Positions 46,299 through 56,203 of a stretch of 64,000 nucleotides of DNA are shown one piece after another. Positions within the stretch are counted from its first letter, which is position 1. Every line of letters starts with the position of its first letter. The stretch is from the NCBI GenBank assembly GCA_025355585.1, contig JANXZJ010000022.1, forward strand, positions 1-64,000, written 5' to 3'. Source of the DNA: Mariniphaga sp. (GTDB taxonomy: Bacteria > Bacteroidota > Bacteroidia > Bacteroidales > Prolixibacteraceae). A model generated the notes under the pieces. That model saw only the letters and a list, made by a program, of their open reading frames with translations, searched no databases and had not been told where the DNA came from. The translations under genes were made by a program, and so were the position numbers.

Positions 46299-49214
46299 TT
46301 AAAGGTCAATTATTAAGCTGGTGAGGTTGGTATCACGATCAATGTTAAGTTTTTTACGTACACGGTAGCGACATATCTCCACTCCCCGAATTGAGATATT
46401 CATTAAGGGGGCGATCTCCTTGGTCGAGATGTTCATCCGTAAGTAGGCACATAAACGGAGTTCCTTTGGTGTTAAAGTTGGGAATCTTGCTTTAAGACGG
46501 TTTAAAAAATCTTCATGTACATCATCAAAAGCCGTCTCGAATACTTCCCATTGTTTGTTGTGATCAATATCTTTATCTATTTTACTCATCAGGGATGAGA
46601 TTTTTTCTTTCGACTGTTCATCAGTAGATGACATTCTGGTTTTTTCGAGTTCCTCTTTAATTTTGGCCAGAAACTTATTCTTTCGGATCAGGTCCATGGT
46701 CTGATTGGCAAGTTCTTTATCCCGATGGATCATTTCAGTTTTAAGCTTTTCGTTTTTAAGCTTAATAATTTTCTTTTCAGATAAAGAAACCTGCTGAATA
46801 TAATCGCGTTCCTTCTGCCTGTATGCTTTCAGATGTTTTAACCGCTCTTTTCTCTTCGATATTTCAATCCTTTTAATAAACAACCATGTAGAAAAAAGAC
46901 CGGAAATTACCAAAAGGATAATGTAACATATGATCGCAATTGCGGATCTGTACCAAGGAGGCCTGACAGTAAACGGAAGCTCATCGACACTACTTTCAAC
47001 TCCAAGCGAATTGCGTGCTTTGACACTAAAAGTATAATTTCCTTCAGGTAGAAGTGCGAATTCGACCGACGAAGAACTGCTCCAGATTGACCAATCGTTA
47101 TTCAATCCTGCTAATTTGAAACTGTATTCAACACTTTCAGGGGTGTCGTAAATAGGCGTGGAAAAGAAAAACTTAAACGAGTTTTTGGGATATCTGAAGT
47201 AGTATATTCCATGAGCCGGAAGATCATTTGCACGGTGATTATTCCCGTAAAAGAAGGTGCTGTCAATGTTAGAGGCAACAGCTTTAGTTATGAACGTCGA
47301 AAATTCGGGATTGAAACTAAAGTGCGCAGTGGGCGAATAATGAGCGAAACCATCCTCTGTGCCAAAAAACAGGTGATCGTCCGAATAAGGATAGACAGAT
47401 TCGAACCCGCTGATAAATTTACTGTTCAGCAATATAAACGGAAAAGTAATGTGCTTTAAACTACCACCCTCCTGCACACGGAATACTCCGGCTTTGGTGT
47501 TTGCCTGGTACCATGCCACATACCAGATATTGCCGTTCTTATCCTCTTTGATGTACGAAAAGTCAGTTACCGGGCTTAACAGCTGATTGAAATATACAGA
47601 TTTTTCAAAGCGCTCATTTTGTGAGTTGTACTGATATATTCCAACATTGGTGGTGAAAATAATTTGGTCTTTAATTTTAAAAACGTTCAGGTTATAATTC
47701 GTAGGCAGTCCGTCACTGGTGGTGTAATACCTAAAAGACTTAATGCTCTCAAGGTTACTTCCAAAGGTGATTTTATAGATCCCTTTGAATCCATGACTCA
47801 TCCAGATATTGCCTTCGCCGTCCTCTTCGAATACCCTGAATGATTCGTTAAATCCCTTCACCTTATCGACATAATTCCAGGTGCCATTTCCCTTTTTAAA
47901 GAGAATCATTCCGCTGTAAGTTCCTCCAATTAAGTAATTGGGGAACCTTTTCAGTATATGATACTTCCACCCTCCCGGAATTTTGCTGATTTGCCGGGCT
48001 GTTTCACCTTCAATCACAAATGTACCATTGTTATGCCCGCAAATTAATACGCCATCCTGCACACCAAGGTACCAAACTTGTCCCGATGTATTTGGTATCA
48101 TCTTCAAAGTACTGTTTTGATCACTTCCATTCCAGTCCTTTACGAACAGACCCTGATTAGTTCCAAGATACAGCTTTCCCTGATGAATAATAGAGGTATA
48201 GCCTGTTCCAATCCCTTCCGATTGCTTCAAAAAAGTGATAGGCGAATTAATATTGATGAAGTCAATCCCGTTATCGAGCCCAAGCCATAAATCACCAGAC
48301 CTGTCGGCAAATACCTTAAGTACTGTGTTATTCTGAAGTCCTTTTTTCCGGTTAATATGCTGAACAACCTCTCCGTTTGCTTTAATTATAATGATCCCAT
48401 CCTGGATGGTACCGAAGGCATAATAATGATCCTGAAGAAGTATAGCACTAAATATCTGGTTCTTTTTTAAGTATTCATTTACAGGAACTTTCCACTCTTC
48501 GAGTTTCCCTTCTTTATAAATGAATACCCCTTTGGTCAAAGTAGAAATTAGCAATTCGTCAGCACTGGCATAAGGGAGGATTGACCAAATCTCCTCTCCT
48601 TTTAAAACCTGGCACCCGGGTAATGACACAAGTTTACCTCTTACCAATTCAAAGAGGCCCTTTTCAATGTCGTTAAAGTACAATCTTTCGTTGACTTTAT
48701 AGGAATTTTGAAACCGGACAGGCGCTTTTATGACCGTAATAGAGGTATCATTGTCATAGACAAAAGCGCTTGAGTAGGATTGAAAAATAATTTTTCCTTC
48801 AAATGATGTGATGTTCCAGATATCATCAAAATTCTGATATTCAGCAGGTATGTATTTTTTGAGTGATTTGAATTCCAATTTCCCGTTACTTCTAAAAACC
48901 ATCTTGCCTAATTCATTGTAGGCTCCAACATAAATGCTTTTGTTTTCACCGATATAAACAGATCGGGTGATTGATGAATTAGGCATTTTATACAAGTGCC
49001 ACACGATCCCATCAAAAGCAACAAGTCCTTCATTATTTGCGAAATACATAAATCCCCTTTGATCCTGCGCGATCGACCAGTTTTGAGTACCGGCTTTGTA
49101 CTCTCGCTTGGGAAAATTCCTTATAAAAGGAATGCCGATGTTTTTGATCTGGGAATATCCAAAATTGAAAAACAGCAGGAAAAAGAAAAATGCAAGGAGA
49201 TTTTTTTTTGTCAT
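46299..49214 (-). CDS. PUL sensor-regulator: two-component-type propeller, Y_Y_Y domain, LuxR HTH
   Basis: 971 residues from ATG 49214 (a GTG lies five codons upstream). Signal/anchor at the N terminus; about 700 residues of ligand-binding propeller repeats (WSIAQDQRGFMYFANNEGLV, DRSGDLWLGLDNGIDFI, DGEGNIWMSHGFKGIYKI); a Y_Y_Y domain (VEYSFKLAGLNNDWSIWSS to GNYTFSVKARN); one membrane helix; a cytoplasmic coiled coil of about 100 residues; and a LuxR-type helix-turn-helix (LTPKELRLCAYLRMNISTKE). No kinase or receiver is present, so periplasmic glycan binding must act on DNA directly. Lies upstream of susC in the same direction. Confidence 0.88.
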   Translation of the reverse strand: MTKKNLLAFFFFLLFFNFGYSQIKNIGIPFIRNFPKREYKAGTQNWSIAQDQRGFMYFANNEGLVAFDGIVWHLYKMPNSSITRSVYIGENKSIYVGAYNELGKMVFRSNGKLEFKSLKKYIPAEYQNFDDIWNITSFEGKIIFQSYSSAFVYDNDTSITVIKAPVRFQNSYKVNERLYFNDIEKGLFELVRGKLVSLPGCQVLKGEEIWSILPYASADELLISTLTKGVFIYKEGKLEEWKVPVNEYLKKNQIFSAILLQDHYYAFGTIQDGIIIIKANGEVVQHINRKKGLQNNTVLKVFADRSGDLWLGLDNGIDFININSPITFLKQSEGIGTGYTSIIHQGKLYLGTNQGLFVKDWNGSDQNSTLKMIPNTSGQVWYLGVQDGVLICGHNNGTFVIEGETARQISKIPGGWKYHILKRFPNYLIGGTYSGMILFKKGNGTWNYVDKVKGFNESFRVFEEDGEGNIWMSHGFKGIYKITFGSNLESIKSFRYYTTSDGLPTNYNLNVFKIKDQIIFTTNVGIYQYNSQNERFEKSVYFNQLLSPVTDFSYIKEDKNGNIWYVAWYQANTKAGVFRVQEGGSLKHITFPFILLNSKFISGFESVYPYSDDHLFFGTEDGFAHYSPTAHFSFNPEFSTFITKAVASNIDSTFFYGNNHRANDLPAHGIYYFRYPKNSFKFFFSTPIYDTPESVEYSFKLAGLNNDWSIWSSSSSVEFALLPEGNYTFSVKARNSLGVESSVDELPFTVRPPWYRSAIAIICYIILLVISGLFSTWLFIKRIEISKRKERLKHLKAYRQKERDYIQQVSLSEKKIIKLKNEKLKTEMIHRDKELANQTMDLIRKNKFLAKIKEELEKTRMSSTDEQSKEKISSLMSKIDKDIDHNKQWEVFETAFDDVHEDFLNRLKARFPTLTPKELRLCAYLRMNISTKEIAPLMNISIRGVEICRYRVRKKLNIDRDTNLTSLIIDL

Positions 49215-49273
49215 ATCAGATAAAACCACTTAAATCAACTGCAGCGCAACAATGTTCGATTAAAGGGTTGCGA

Positions 49274-49281
49274 CAAACTTA
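49274..49281 (-). promoter_or_regulatory. Putative -7 box of the PUL regulator
   Basis: TAAGTTTG on the minus strand matches TAnnTTTG, 59 bp before the ATG at 49214. Confidence 0.3.
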
Positions 49282-49367
49282 CTCATTCAATCTGAAATCA
49301 GAAAAAGTAATTTGGTTGATGAAATTTGTACATCGTGAACCTTTCTCTGCGGAATTTTACGCCTGAC

Positions 49368-49946
49368 TCAATAGTTCTCCGCCATCTCTTCAAAATAGCC
49401 AGTTGGGTGCTGACACGCCGGACAAACCTGCGGTGGTTGTGTACCTTCGTGAATATATCCGCATTTGCGGCATTCCCATTTAATTGGCTGTTCGCGATGG
49501 AAGAAAGTTCCATCTTCAAGTCTTTTCAAGAGTTTCAGAAACCTTTTTTCGTGAGCTGCCTCCACTTTGGCAATCATTTTAAAGATTGCGGCAATAGCCG
49601 GAAACCCTTCCTCTTTGGCAACCTCCGAGAAATGTGGATAAACAGCAGACCAACCATTGTTTTCCTCATCGATCGCCACCCTTAGATTGACAATTGTCTG
49701 ATTTGCAAGGCCCGTCATAATGGTGGTTTTGATTTCAACTGCTCCGCCTTCCATGAATTTGATAAACTGCTTCGCGTGCGATTGTTCCTGCAAAGCTGTT
49801 TTCTCGAAAATAGCGGCAATCTGCTCATATCCCTCTGCTTTTGCTTTTTCGGCAAAGAATTCATACCGGTTCTTTCGCTGGCACTCGCCTGCAAAAGCGG
49901 TCAGGAGATGCTGTTCGGTCAGTGTTCCTTTGATACTCTTTCCCAT
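49368..49946 (-). CDS. rbr: Rubrerythrin
   Basis: Reduces hydrogen peroxide in the cytoplasm of anaerobes. 192 residues from ATG 49946; the longer frame to a TTG at 50015 runs into the promoter region. Ferritin-like diiron domain with E21, E54, H57 (QEQSH), E94/E95, E129 and H132 (EAAHE); C-terminal rubredoxin domain with C159-x2-C162 and C175-x2-C178. All ligands present. Monocistronic as far as can be seen. Confidence 0.96.
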   Translation of the reverse strand: MGKSIKGTLTEQHLLTAFAGECQRKNRYEFFAEKAKAEGYEQIAAIFEKTALQEQSHAKQFIKFMEGGAVEIKTTIMTGLANQTIVNLRVAIDEENNGWSAVYPHFSEVAKEEGFPAIAAIFKMIAKVEAAHEKRFLKLLKRLEDGTFFHREQPIKWECRKCGYIHEGTQPPQVCPACQHPTGYFEEMAENY

Positions 49947-50012
49947 ATCGTTGAATTTTAGTAATGTATCTGCTTGAAGTGTTGTCACGGTTGCAAATAA
50001 GTTGTAAACGGC

Positions 50013-50020
50013 CAAATATA
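50013..50020 (-). promoter_or_regulatory. Putative -7 box of rubrerythrin
   Basis: TATATTTG on the minus strand matches TAnnTTTG, 66 bp before the ATG at 49946. On the plus strand a TATTTTTG at 50050-50057 may serve the divergent lipocalin gene. Confidence 0.35.
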
Positions 50021-50149
50021 CAATGATTCCCGTTGAATTGATGATTCATTATTTTTGGTTGCTCGTATATTTCAAAAAAATCGCAGATTAAGATGCCTGT
50101 ATATCATTATTAAATGATTAGTTTTGAGAAACCTGAAACAATACCCATC

Positions 50150-50680
50150 ATGCGAATATTCCGTCTTCTCCCGATATTGAGTGTCCTGCTTTTTTGTAGC
50201 TGTACAAATACCCAAAGCCAGATGATTGACAAAACGACAGTGAAAGAACTCGACCTGAACCGTTACCTTGGAAAGTGGTACGAGGTAGCGCGCTTCCCGC
50301 ATTCGTTTGAGAAGGGTTTGGTTGGTGTAACCGCGACTTACCGTCTGAGGGATGACGGGATGATTGAAGTTCTGAATGAAGGATTCAAGGGAACCCTTGA
50401 TGGCGAACATTCAACGGCAACCGGGAAGGCCAAGATCCCGGATAAACGGGAACCCGGAAAGCTAAAGGTATCATTCTTCTGGATCTTTTATGCCGATTAC
50501 TTTGTGCTCGAATTAGACCCCAATTACCAGTATGTGATGATCGGAAGCTCGTCTGATAAATACTTCTGGATTCTGAGCCGTACACCGCAAATGGAGCCTG
50601 CTATTTACAATATGCTGTGCGACAAAGCCCGCAAACGGGGATATAACCTGGAGAAGCTTTATCTGGTGCCGCAAACTTAA
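50150..50680 (+). CDS. blc: Outer-membrane lipocalin (Blc-like)
   Basis: 176 residues from ATG 50150 (ATG 50114 is in frame but would put acidic residues before the signal peptide). Signal ends LLFCSC (Cys16 or Cys18 lipidated). Lipocalin motif 1 is YLGKWYEVARFPHSFEKGL; the second region YFVLELDPNYQYVMIGSSS and third RTPQM are also present. Binds lipids such as lysophospholipids or fatty acids at the outer membrane. Divergent from rubrerythrin. Confidence 0.92.
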   Translation: MRIFRLLPILSVLLFCSCTNTQSQMIDKTTVKELDLNRYLGKWYEVARFPHSFEKGLVGVTATYRLRDDGMIEVLNEGFKGTLDGEHSTATGKAKIPDKREPGKLKVSFFWIFYADYFVLELDPNYQYVMIGSSSDKYFWILSRTPQMEPAIYNMLCDKARKRGYNLEKLYLVPQT

Positions 50681-50784
50681 AATAAATTCAAAATAAATTA
50701 GCTATTTAAGGTAGCAATTGGACGCCCTTTCCTATTAATATTAAAATCCAAATTAAGTTAACCTTAAAACTAATCACAGAGAGA

Positions 50785-52386
50785 AAATTCTTACTTAGGA
50801 CAAGCACAATTGTTTTTGTTTTTATGTTGGTGGTACTGGCCTGCCAAAAATAAAAGCTTAAAGAGACTGCCAATGAAAATGATGCCACATCGATGAGCGT
50901 GGCCGATGCGAAAACCTGGTTCGACACAAATCAGATACCATTGATGATGATGAAAGCTGGAAAACTGGAAGACAGAAAAACAGTTAATATGAAGCCTAGC
51001 TGGAATCACGCGTTTAAATCGAAAAACAGTAAATATGAAGTTGTTGAGTGCCCAATCCTCACAAAAGGTGTTTTTAGTATGGCCACAGAAGGAACTTCAA
51101 GTAGCTATGAATCAACTAAAAATGAGGATTACCTAAATTCTGTTTCCAGACTTGTGGTTCTGAAATATAAAAAAGATGGGCGTATCGTATCGTTTATAAT
51201 GACAGTTTTAGGCGATAAAAATTATTTGGAAAAAAAGAAGTTTTCAATGGAAGGAGAATCTTATCTCTCAAGAGACAAAGAGCTGTCCGGATTTGTGTAT
51301 TACCATAGCACAGAAGGTGATTTTGTGAATAGTTGGAAATATAATAATGGTAAAGTTGTAGCGAAAGTTGAAATAGGTGAAGATGCTGCACCTCGAATTA
51401 ATCTAAAGCTAATGAGCTATATTGAAGTAGTGTGTACTTATACCTTTGATTCATATGTAGATTCACAGGGTACTGCAACTATTAGAGGAACTCGTAATTG
51501 CGTCTTTAATTATTTAACATCGGATAATGGTGGAAGCGGAGGCAATCCAACAGATTCAAATGGAAGTACTAGTACGCCAGTAACTTCAGGCAACGGGACT
51601 ACAAACACTTACGATGGATTATATAATCCACCACCTGCAGTACCTCCAACTCCTTGCACATGCGTAAATACATGTCCGGTTTGTGGTAAATGTAAGGATA
51701 CAAACCTGCTGAAAAGTGCAGGCGTAGGTAATTGCGAGATATGTACTTGCCCTCTTCCTGTTGTGCTTGACGAACTAGGATCAAATCCTAAGGCAGAATG
51801 TATCTACCAAAAATTATCCAATGGACCCATTTTACAAGATTTTATAACCCGATATTTCGGTGCGACAAAACCTCATCAATCGTTTTTAGGAGAATTGAAC
51901 CTGACATGGACACTAGGTAGTGTTCAAGGTGGTTTCGGACAAACCATTCCAATTGGATATACAAATAATAACCAGTCTTATTCAGTTGAAATAAGGCTGG
52001 ATGAGGTACGTCTCAATGGGGCTTCGAATACAAAAGTTGCATTGACTATGCTGCACGAAGCATTACATGCAAAACTAATAGCGGACTTCTACGATGACAT
52101 TCTTTCAACCGATTTTACTGCATTATTTGCTTATTAAAAAGGATGGGGCATTAACGGGGGTGGCATTGATATTAATCAGGAAACAGAAATGCTGACTTTT
52201 TATTCCGATGAAATGGCAACCGCTCTTAAATCTTTTGACATGGGTCAAGGTATAGATCATCCTCTAAGTTTTTATACTGATGCAGTGAAATACAACCTGG
52301 GATCCGAAATATTTAATAAAAATGTTTATCCACAGGGATTCGATGCATATAATACATTATTTAATTCGTCAGTAAATTGTAAATAA
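50785..52386 (+). pseudogene. Decayed HExxH-motif lipoprotein gene (two in-frame stops)
   Basis: One reading frame runs from a lipoprotein signal (KFLLRTSTIV then LVVLAC, Cys codon 50842-50844) to 52386 but is cut by TAA at 50851-50853 and TAA at 52135-52137. No ATG precedes the signal peptide in frame. The longest intact piece starts at ATG 50893 (414 codons) and has a Ser/Gly/Thr-rich linker, a Cys-rich segment (CTCVNTCPVCGKC) and a zinc-protease motif HEALH (codons 52054-52068). After the second stop the frame continues (KGWGINGGGIDINQ to NCK). Most simply a lost gene; sequence error would be the alternative. Family not recognised. Confidence 0.65.
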
Positions 52387-52387
52387 A

Positions 52388-52852
52388 ATGGGAAAATACT
52401 TTTTGGTACTAATTTTTGGATTTGTTGCCATGCAATGCAAACCAACCAAGAATAAAGAAAAAATATATTACTTCTACAATGCAAAAGTGTTATTTGAACA
52501 AAATGTTCATAACAATGATACAATGAGCTTTCTTAATTATAGTAAGATAATAGTGGGCGCTCCTTCAGATACATTTTCTCTCAATAGAAGTGTTAAAGTA
52601 TATGGATTAAACCATTATTACAAATTTTTACACTATAGGGACACTTCGTTTATTAGACCCAAATCGTATTTAGATAGTATTGACTATTACGGTACTGAAT
52701 GGTTCAGAAGTGAGAATAACCTGGATAAGTTCTGGAAGACATCAGATGGCTGGTTGGATTCCATGAAAATTTATACCATCGAGCCGACTGAGGGAACCGA
52801 TTCTTTAATATTCAGAAGGGTACACCGTTATTTCCACTTATTTGGCGATTAG
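52388..52852 (+). CDS. Small lipoprotein of unknown function
   Basis: 154 residues, lipoprotein signal ending FVAMQC (Cys17). The mature part is rich in Tyr, Phe and Asp and has no recognised domain. It starts one base after the stop of the decayed HExxH gene, so the two were co-translated when the latter was intact. A protein-inhibitor or partner role is possible but speculative. AT-richer than its neighbours. A terminator follows. Confidence 0.6.
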   Translation: MGKYFLVLIFGFVAMQCKPTKNKEKIYYFYNAKVLFEQNVHNNDTMSFLNYSKIIVGAPSDTFSLNRSVKVYGLNHYYKFLHYRDTSFIRPKSYLDSIDYYGTEWFRSENNLDKFWKTSDGWLDSMKIYTIEPTEGTDSLIFRRVHRYFHLFGD

Positions 52853-52887
52853 AATTTGTTTTTATTTTTTGTGTAAATGCATAAAAT

Positions 52888-52927
52888 GTGAAGGTAAATT
52901 CTCCAAAGGATTTGCCTTTACTTTTTT
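52888..52927 (+). terminator. Hairpin terminator
   Basis: Arms 52888-52901 (GTGAAGGTAAATTC) and 52908-52921 pair over 14 positions with G-U wobbles, 6-nt loop, then TTTTTT. Ends the lipoprotein transcript. Confidence 0.75.
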
Positions 52928-53024
52928 ATTCAAATGAGATGGCAAACCGGGATACTTTTCGTTTTCAGGGAGTGGAAAGCTATTTTTCGTTTGCATTAAA
53001 ATAACCAATTTTCTGAATCAAATC

Positions 53025-54455
53025 TCAGATTGATTTACCACCAATCTTTTTCCGAAGTTGTTCTCTTAAATCCAGCAGCGCTTTCGAACTTCCCACTTTA
53101 TAGATATGTGGCATGATAAACCGTTTATGTTCGGCGGGTAATAATGCAGCGCGTGCCATTAAATACTCGTGACACTGTTGAGGCGAAGGAAGTTCGTTGG
53201 TGATCGACTGATGCTCGTAAACCTTTGTATGCAGGTTTTCTCTGGTCAGACCGCTAACAGTCGTGCATTTGTCAGGAAGAATCGGGTTATAAATACAATC
53301 GCAACCATCAGGATCTTCGTTTTCGAGCAGGATACCATCGCGGAAGAAGTTTCCCTCGCTGTCGTAATAACGATAGAGTGATTTCCGCCCGGGGTAGGTC
53401 ATCTTTTCGACATTCTCCGAAATTTTCATGCGGGGTGTATCGTTGCAAAGTGCGAGTTTATAAACGCCGTCGAGCGCTGCATCAGGCTTACCCGTCACAA
53501 GTTCCGTTCCGATTCCATATCCGTCCAACGGGGCGTGTTGTTCGTTCAAACTGTTTACCACGTATTCGTTCAGCTGATTGGAAGCGAATATTTTAACATA
53601 CTCCAGACCAGCATTATTCAGCATTTTACGCGCTTTTTTACTCAGGTAAGCCAAATCGCCGCTGTCGAGCCTGATTCCGATCAGTTTGTTTCCTTCGGCT
53701 TCCATCTCTTTGGCCACTACAATTGTATTCGGGACACCGCTACGCAAAGTATCATAAGTGTCGACCAGAAGAACGGTTCGCTCCGGATTAAACCTTGCAT
53801 ATGCGCGAAAGGCAGTCAGTTCATCTTCAAAGCTTTGAATCCAGCTGTGCGCCATCGTTCCCGAAACGGGAATACCGTATATATAGCCGGCCTGTACATT
53901 TGAAGTGGAGGAGGCTCCCCCAATTATTGCAGCGCGGCTGGCCATGATGCCACCTGTTCCGTGTGCGCGCCGGAGACCAAAATCGGCAAACTCTTTGTCT
54001 CCGCAAACCAGTTTTATCCGGAAAGCTTTGGTGGCAATCAGCGACTGGAAATTGAGGATATTGAGGAGCATTGTCTCGATCAGCTGGGCCTCGATGATAT
54101 TCCCTTCAACACGAACCAACGGTTCATTGGGAAAAACGATCTCACCTTCCCTGACAGAATAAATGGTTCCCGTAAAGGTGAAATCTTTGACATACTCAAG
54201 AAAATCGGCTCGAAACCCTTGTTTTGCAAGGTATTCAAGGTTTTCATCCGAATAACGAAAGGCTGACAACGAATGGAGTAAGTCTGAAAGTCCTGCAAAA
54301 ACAAGAAATCCGCCCTCATAGGGATTCGTCCTGTAAAAGTAATCGAAGACTGTTTGTTCATCTTTCTTCCCGGCCAGGAAATATCCTTGAGCCATCGATA
54401 ACTCATAGAAATCGGTGTAGAGACCCATCGTTTCGGAAGCTGAATTGATCGTCAT
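53025..54455 (-). CDS. pncB: Nicotinate phosphoribosyltransferase
   Basis: Salvages nicotinate to nicotinate mononucleotide for NAD synthesis. 476 residues from ATG 54455 (a TTG at 54473 overlaps the promoter box). YTDFYELSMAQGY at the N terminus, FADFGLRRAHG with the catalytic region, SGTMAHSWIQSF with the phosphorylated His, LLVDTYDT, IRLDSGDL and GIGTELVTG are typical. The Cys-rich C terminus (DPDGCDCIYNP) occurs in the long type. Monocistronic. Confidence 0.95.
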   Translation of the reverse strand: MTINSASETMGLYTDFYELSMAQGYFLAGKKDEQTVFDYFYRTNPYEGGFLVFAGLSDLLHSLSAFRYSDENLEYLAKQGFRADFLEYVKDFTFTGTIYSVREGEIVFPNEPLVRVEGNIIEAQLIETMLLNILNFQSLIATKAFRIKLVCGDKEFADFGLRRAHGTGGIMASRAAIIGGASSTSNVQAGYIYGIPVSGTMAHSWIQSFEDELTAFRAYARFNPERTVLLVDTYDTLRSGVPNTIVVAKEMEAEGNKLIGIRLDSGDLAYLSKKARKMLNNAGLEYVKIFASNQLNEYVVNSLNEQHAPLDGYGIGTELVTGKPDAALDGVYKLALCNDTPRMKISENVEKMTYPGRKSLYRYYDSEGNFFRDGILLENEDPDGCDCIYNPILPDKCTTVSGLTRENLHTKVYEHQSITNELPSPQQCHEYLMARAALLPAEHKRFIMPHIYKVGSSKALLDLREQLRKKIGGKSI

Positions 54456-54470
54456 AGCGCTTAATTTATC

Positions 54471-54478
54471 CAAATGTA
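54471..54478 (-). promoter_or_regulatory. Putative -7 box of pncB
   Basis: TACATTTG on the minus strand matches TAnnTTTG, 15 bp before the ATG at 54455, implying a very short leader. Confidence 0.35.
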
Positions 54479-54501
54479 ACCAATTGCGACAAAATAAAAA
54501 A

Positions 54502-54520
54502 TCCCGGTAGAGTTCCGGGA
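54502..54520 (-). terminator. Terminator of purA
   Basis: Arms TCCCGG (54502-54507) and CCGGGA (54515-54520) extended by A/T pairs on both sides; on the minus strand it is followed by TTTTTTATTTT. It lies about 135 bp after the purA stop. Confidence 0.7.
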
Positions 54521-54654
54521 CTTTTTGTTGTTATGCAAGAATTAATTCTTTGCCTGAATGAAAATGGAACGAATGAGAGATAAATTGAAGCAAATGAGAT
54601 ATTTACCCATTTCTTCTTTTCTCTCCATCACTAATTCTCTTAGTCTTCCAATGG

Positions 54655-55923
54655 CTATCGCTCAATCGTTTGATACCTGTCAGGACCTACAGAAACGATC
54701 CTGATCGGAACATTCAGCTTCGATTCGATGTATTTAATGTAGGAGCTCAATTCTGCAGGAAAATTTTTCTCGCTGGTAACTCCCGTAAGTGGTTTTTTCC
54801 AACCAGGAAGTGACTCATAAATTGGCTCTTCATTCCCATCTAATTCGTAAGGAAAGTCTTCGGTAAGCTGACCGTTAATTTTATATTTCGTACAAACTTC
54901 AATTGTATCAAAATCATCGAGAACATCGGCTTTCATCATGATCAGTTCAGTTACACCGTCAATCATGATGGCATATTTAAGTGCAACGAGATCGAGCCAT
55001 CCACAACGGCGCGGACGCCCTGTTGTCGAACCGAATTCATGTCCTACATCCCTGAGTTTTTGTCCGGTTGCATCGTTTAGTTCAGTAGGAAACGGACCGC
55101 TTCCAACGCGTGTGCAATATGCTTTAAAAATTCCGTAGACCTTTCCGATTTTATTCGGAGCAACGCCCAAACCTGTGCAGGCACCTGCAGTGATTGTATT
55201 TGATGAAGTCACGAAAGGGTAGGAGCCAAAGTCGATATCGAGCATTGTTCCCTGTGCACCTTCGGCAATTACCGACTTTCCGGAATCAACCAATTTATTG
55301 ATGACCGTCTCGCTATCAATTAATTGAAATTGTTTGATTGTTTCAATTCCCTCAAACCATGTTTTTTCGTAATCGCTAAGTGCTTCTTCGTAATCGAAAT
55401 GATAGTAGTTCGTCAGCAGATCAGTATGTTGTTTGACTCGTGCTTTATATTTTTCCTCGAAATTATGAAGGATGTCTCCAACCCGGAGTCCGTCGCGTCC
55501 AATCTTATCGCGGTAGGCAGGACCAATTCCCTTCAACGTTGATCCAATCTTATCGGCTCCTTTGGCTGCTTCAGACGCGGCATCAAGTAGCCGGTGAGTA
55601 GGAAGAATCAGGTGTGCTTTTTTAGAGATTAGAAGCGTCTTTTTCAGATCGAATCCCAATTTGAGCAACGAATCGATCTCTTTTTTAAAGATTGACGGGT
55701 CGATTACAACCCCGTTCCCGATAATATTGATCTTATCGGCTCTGAAGATTCCGGAAGGAATGGTATGTAAGACATGTTTTATGTTGTTGAATTCCAACGT
55801 ATGACCGGCATTTGGCCCTCCCTGAAAGCGGGTAATAACATCATATCGCGGAGTTAAAACATCCACAACTTTTCCTTTTCCTTCGTCTCCCCATTGAAGA
55901 CCAAGCAATACATCTACTTTCAT
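54655..55923 (-). CDS. purA: Adenylosuccinate synthetase
   Basis: Joins IMP and aspartate with GTP to adenylosuccinate in AMP synthesis. 422 residues from ATG 55923; the extension to 55944 has no homology. Motifs: LGLQWGDEGKGK (catalytic Asp, P-loop-like), GGPNAGHT (catalytic His), GPAYRDK, EGAQGTMLDIDFG and, near the C terminus, SVGPDRYQTI. Complete. Confidence 0.97.
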   Translation of the reverse strand: MKVDVLLGLQWGDEGKGKVVDVLTPRYDVITRFQGGPNAGHTLEFNNIKHVLHTIPSGIFRADKINIIGNGVVIDPSIFKKEIDSLLKLGFDLKKTLLISKKAHLILPTHRLLDAASEAAKGADKIGSTLKGIGPAYRDKIGRDGLRVGDILHNFEEKYKARVKQHTDLLTNYYHFDYEEALSDYEKTWFEGIETIKQFQLIDSETVINKLVDSGKSVIAEGAQGTMLDIDFGSYPFVTSSNTITAGACTGLGVAPNKIGKVYGIFKAYCTRVGSGPFPTELNDATGQKLRDVGHEFGSTTGRPRRCGWLDLVALKYAIMIDGVTELIMMKADVLDDFDTIEVCTKYKINGQLTEDFPYELDGNEEPIYESLPGWKKPLTGVTSEKNFPAELSSYIKYIESKLNVPIRIVSVGPDRYQTIER

Positions 55924-56068
55924 TTTAAATATCTTTACTAACAATTATTGTTTTGCAGTTGATCTTTCCTGAAATACAAAACCTTTAACCTTTAAAGTCT
56001 TTGTAGAATTCATTAAACGGCGGGCAAAAATCGACCAAAGGTAAAGATTATTTTTTGAAAAAGGGATA

Positions 56069-56093
56069 AAAAAAACCTTCCGTCCGGAAGGTT
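56069..56093 (-). terminator. Terminator of the Fur-like gene
   Basis: Arms AACCTTCC (56074-56081) and GGAAGGTT (56086-56093), 4-nt loop; on the minus strand followed by eight T. Confidence 0.85.
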
Positions 56094-56203
56094 GATTATT
56101 AATGCTTTTAGAACCGATGCATAATTTACAGTACAATAGCCACATTTGTAAAAGCGATAATTACCTAAATTAAAGTTGTTTATAATCTCAACGCAATTTC
56201 GGT

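Noticed and set aside
31731-49214. Novel defence or toxin system
   Set aside because: All genes in this run belong to recognised PUL families.
50785-52386. Stop-codon reassignment or selenocysteine/pyrrolysine-type recoding
   Set aside because: Both stops are TAA, the normal terminator in the neighbouring genes, and other genes show no in-frame TAA; gene decay is simpler.
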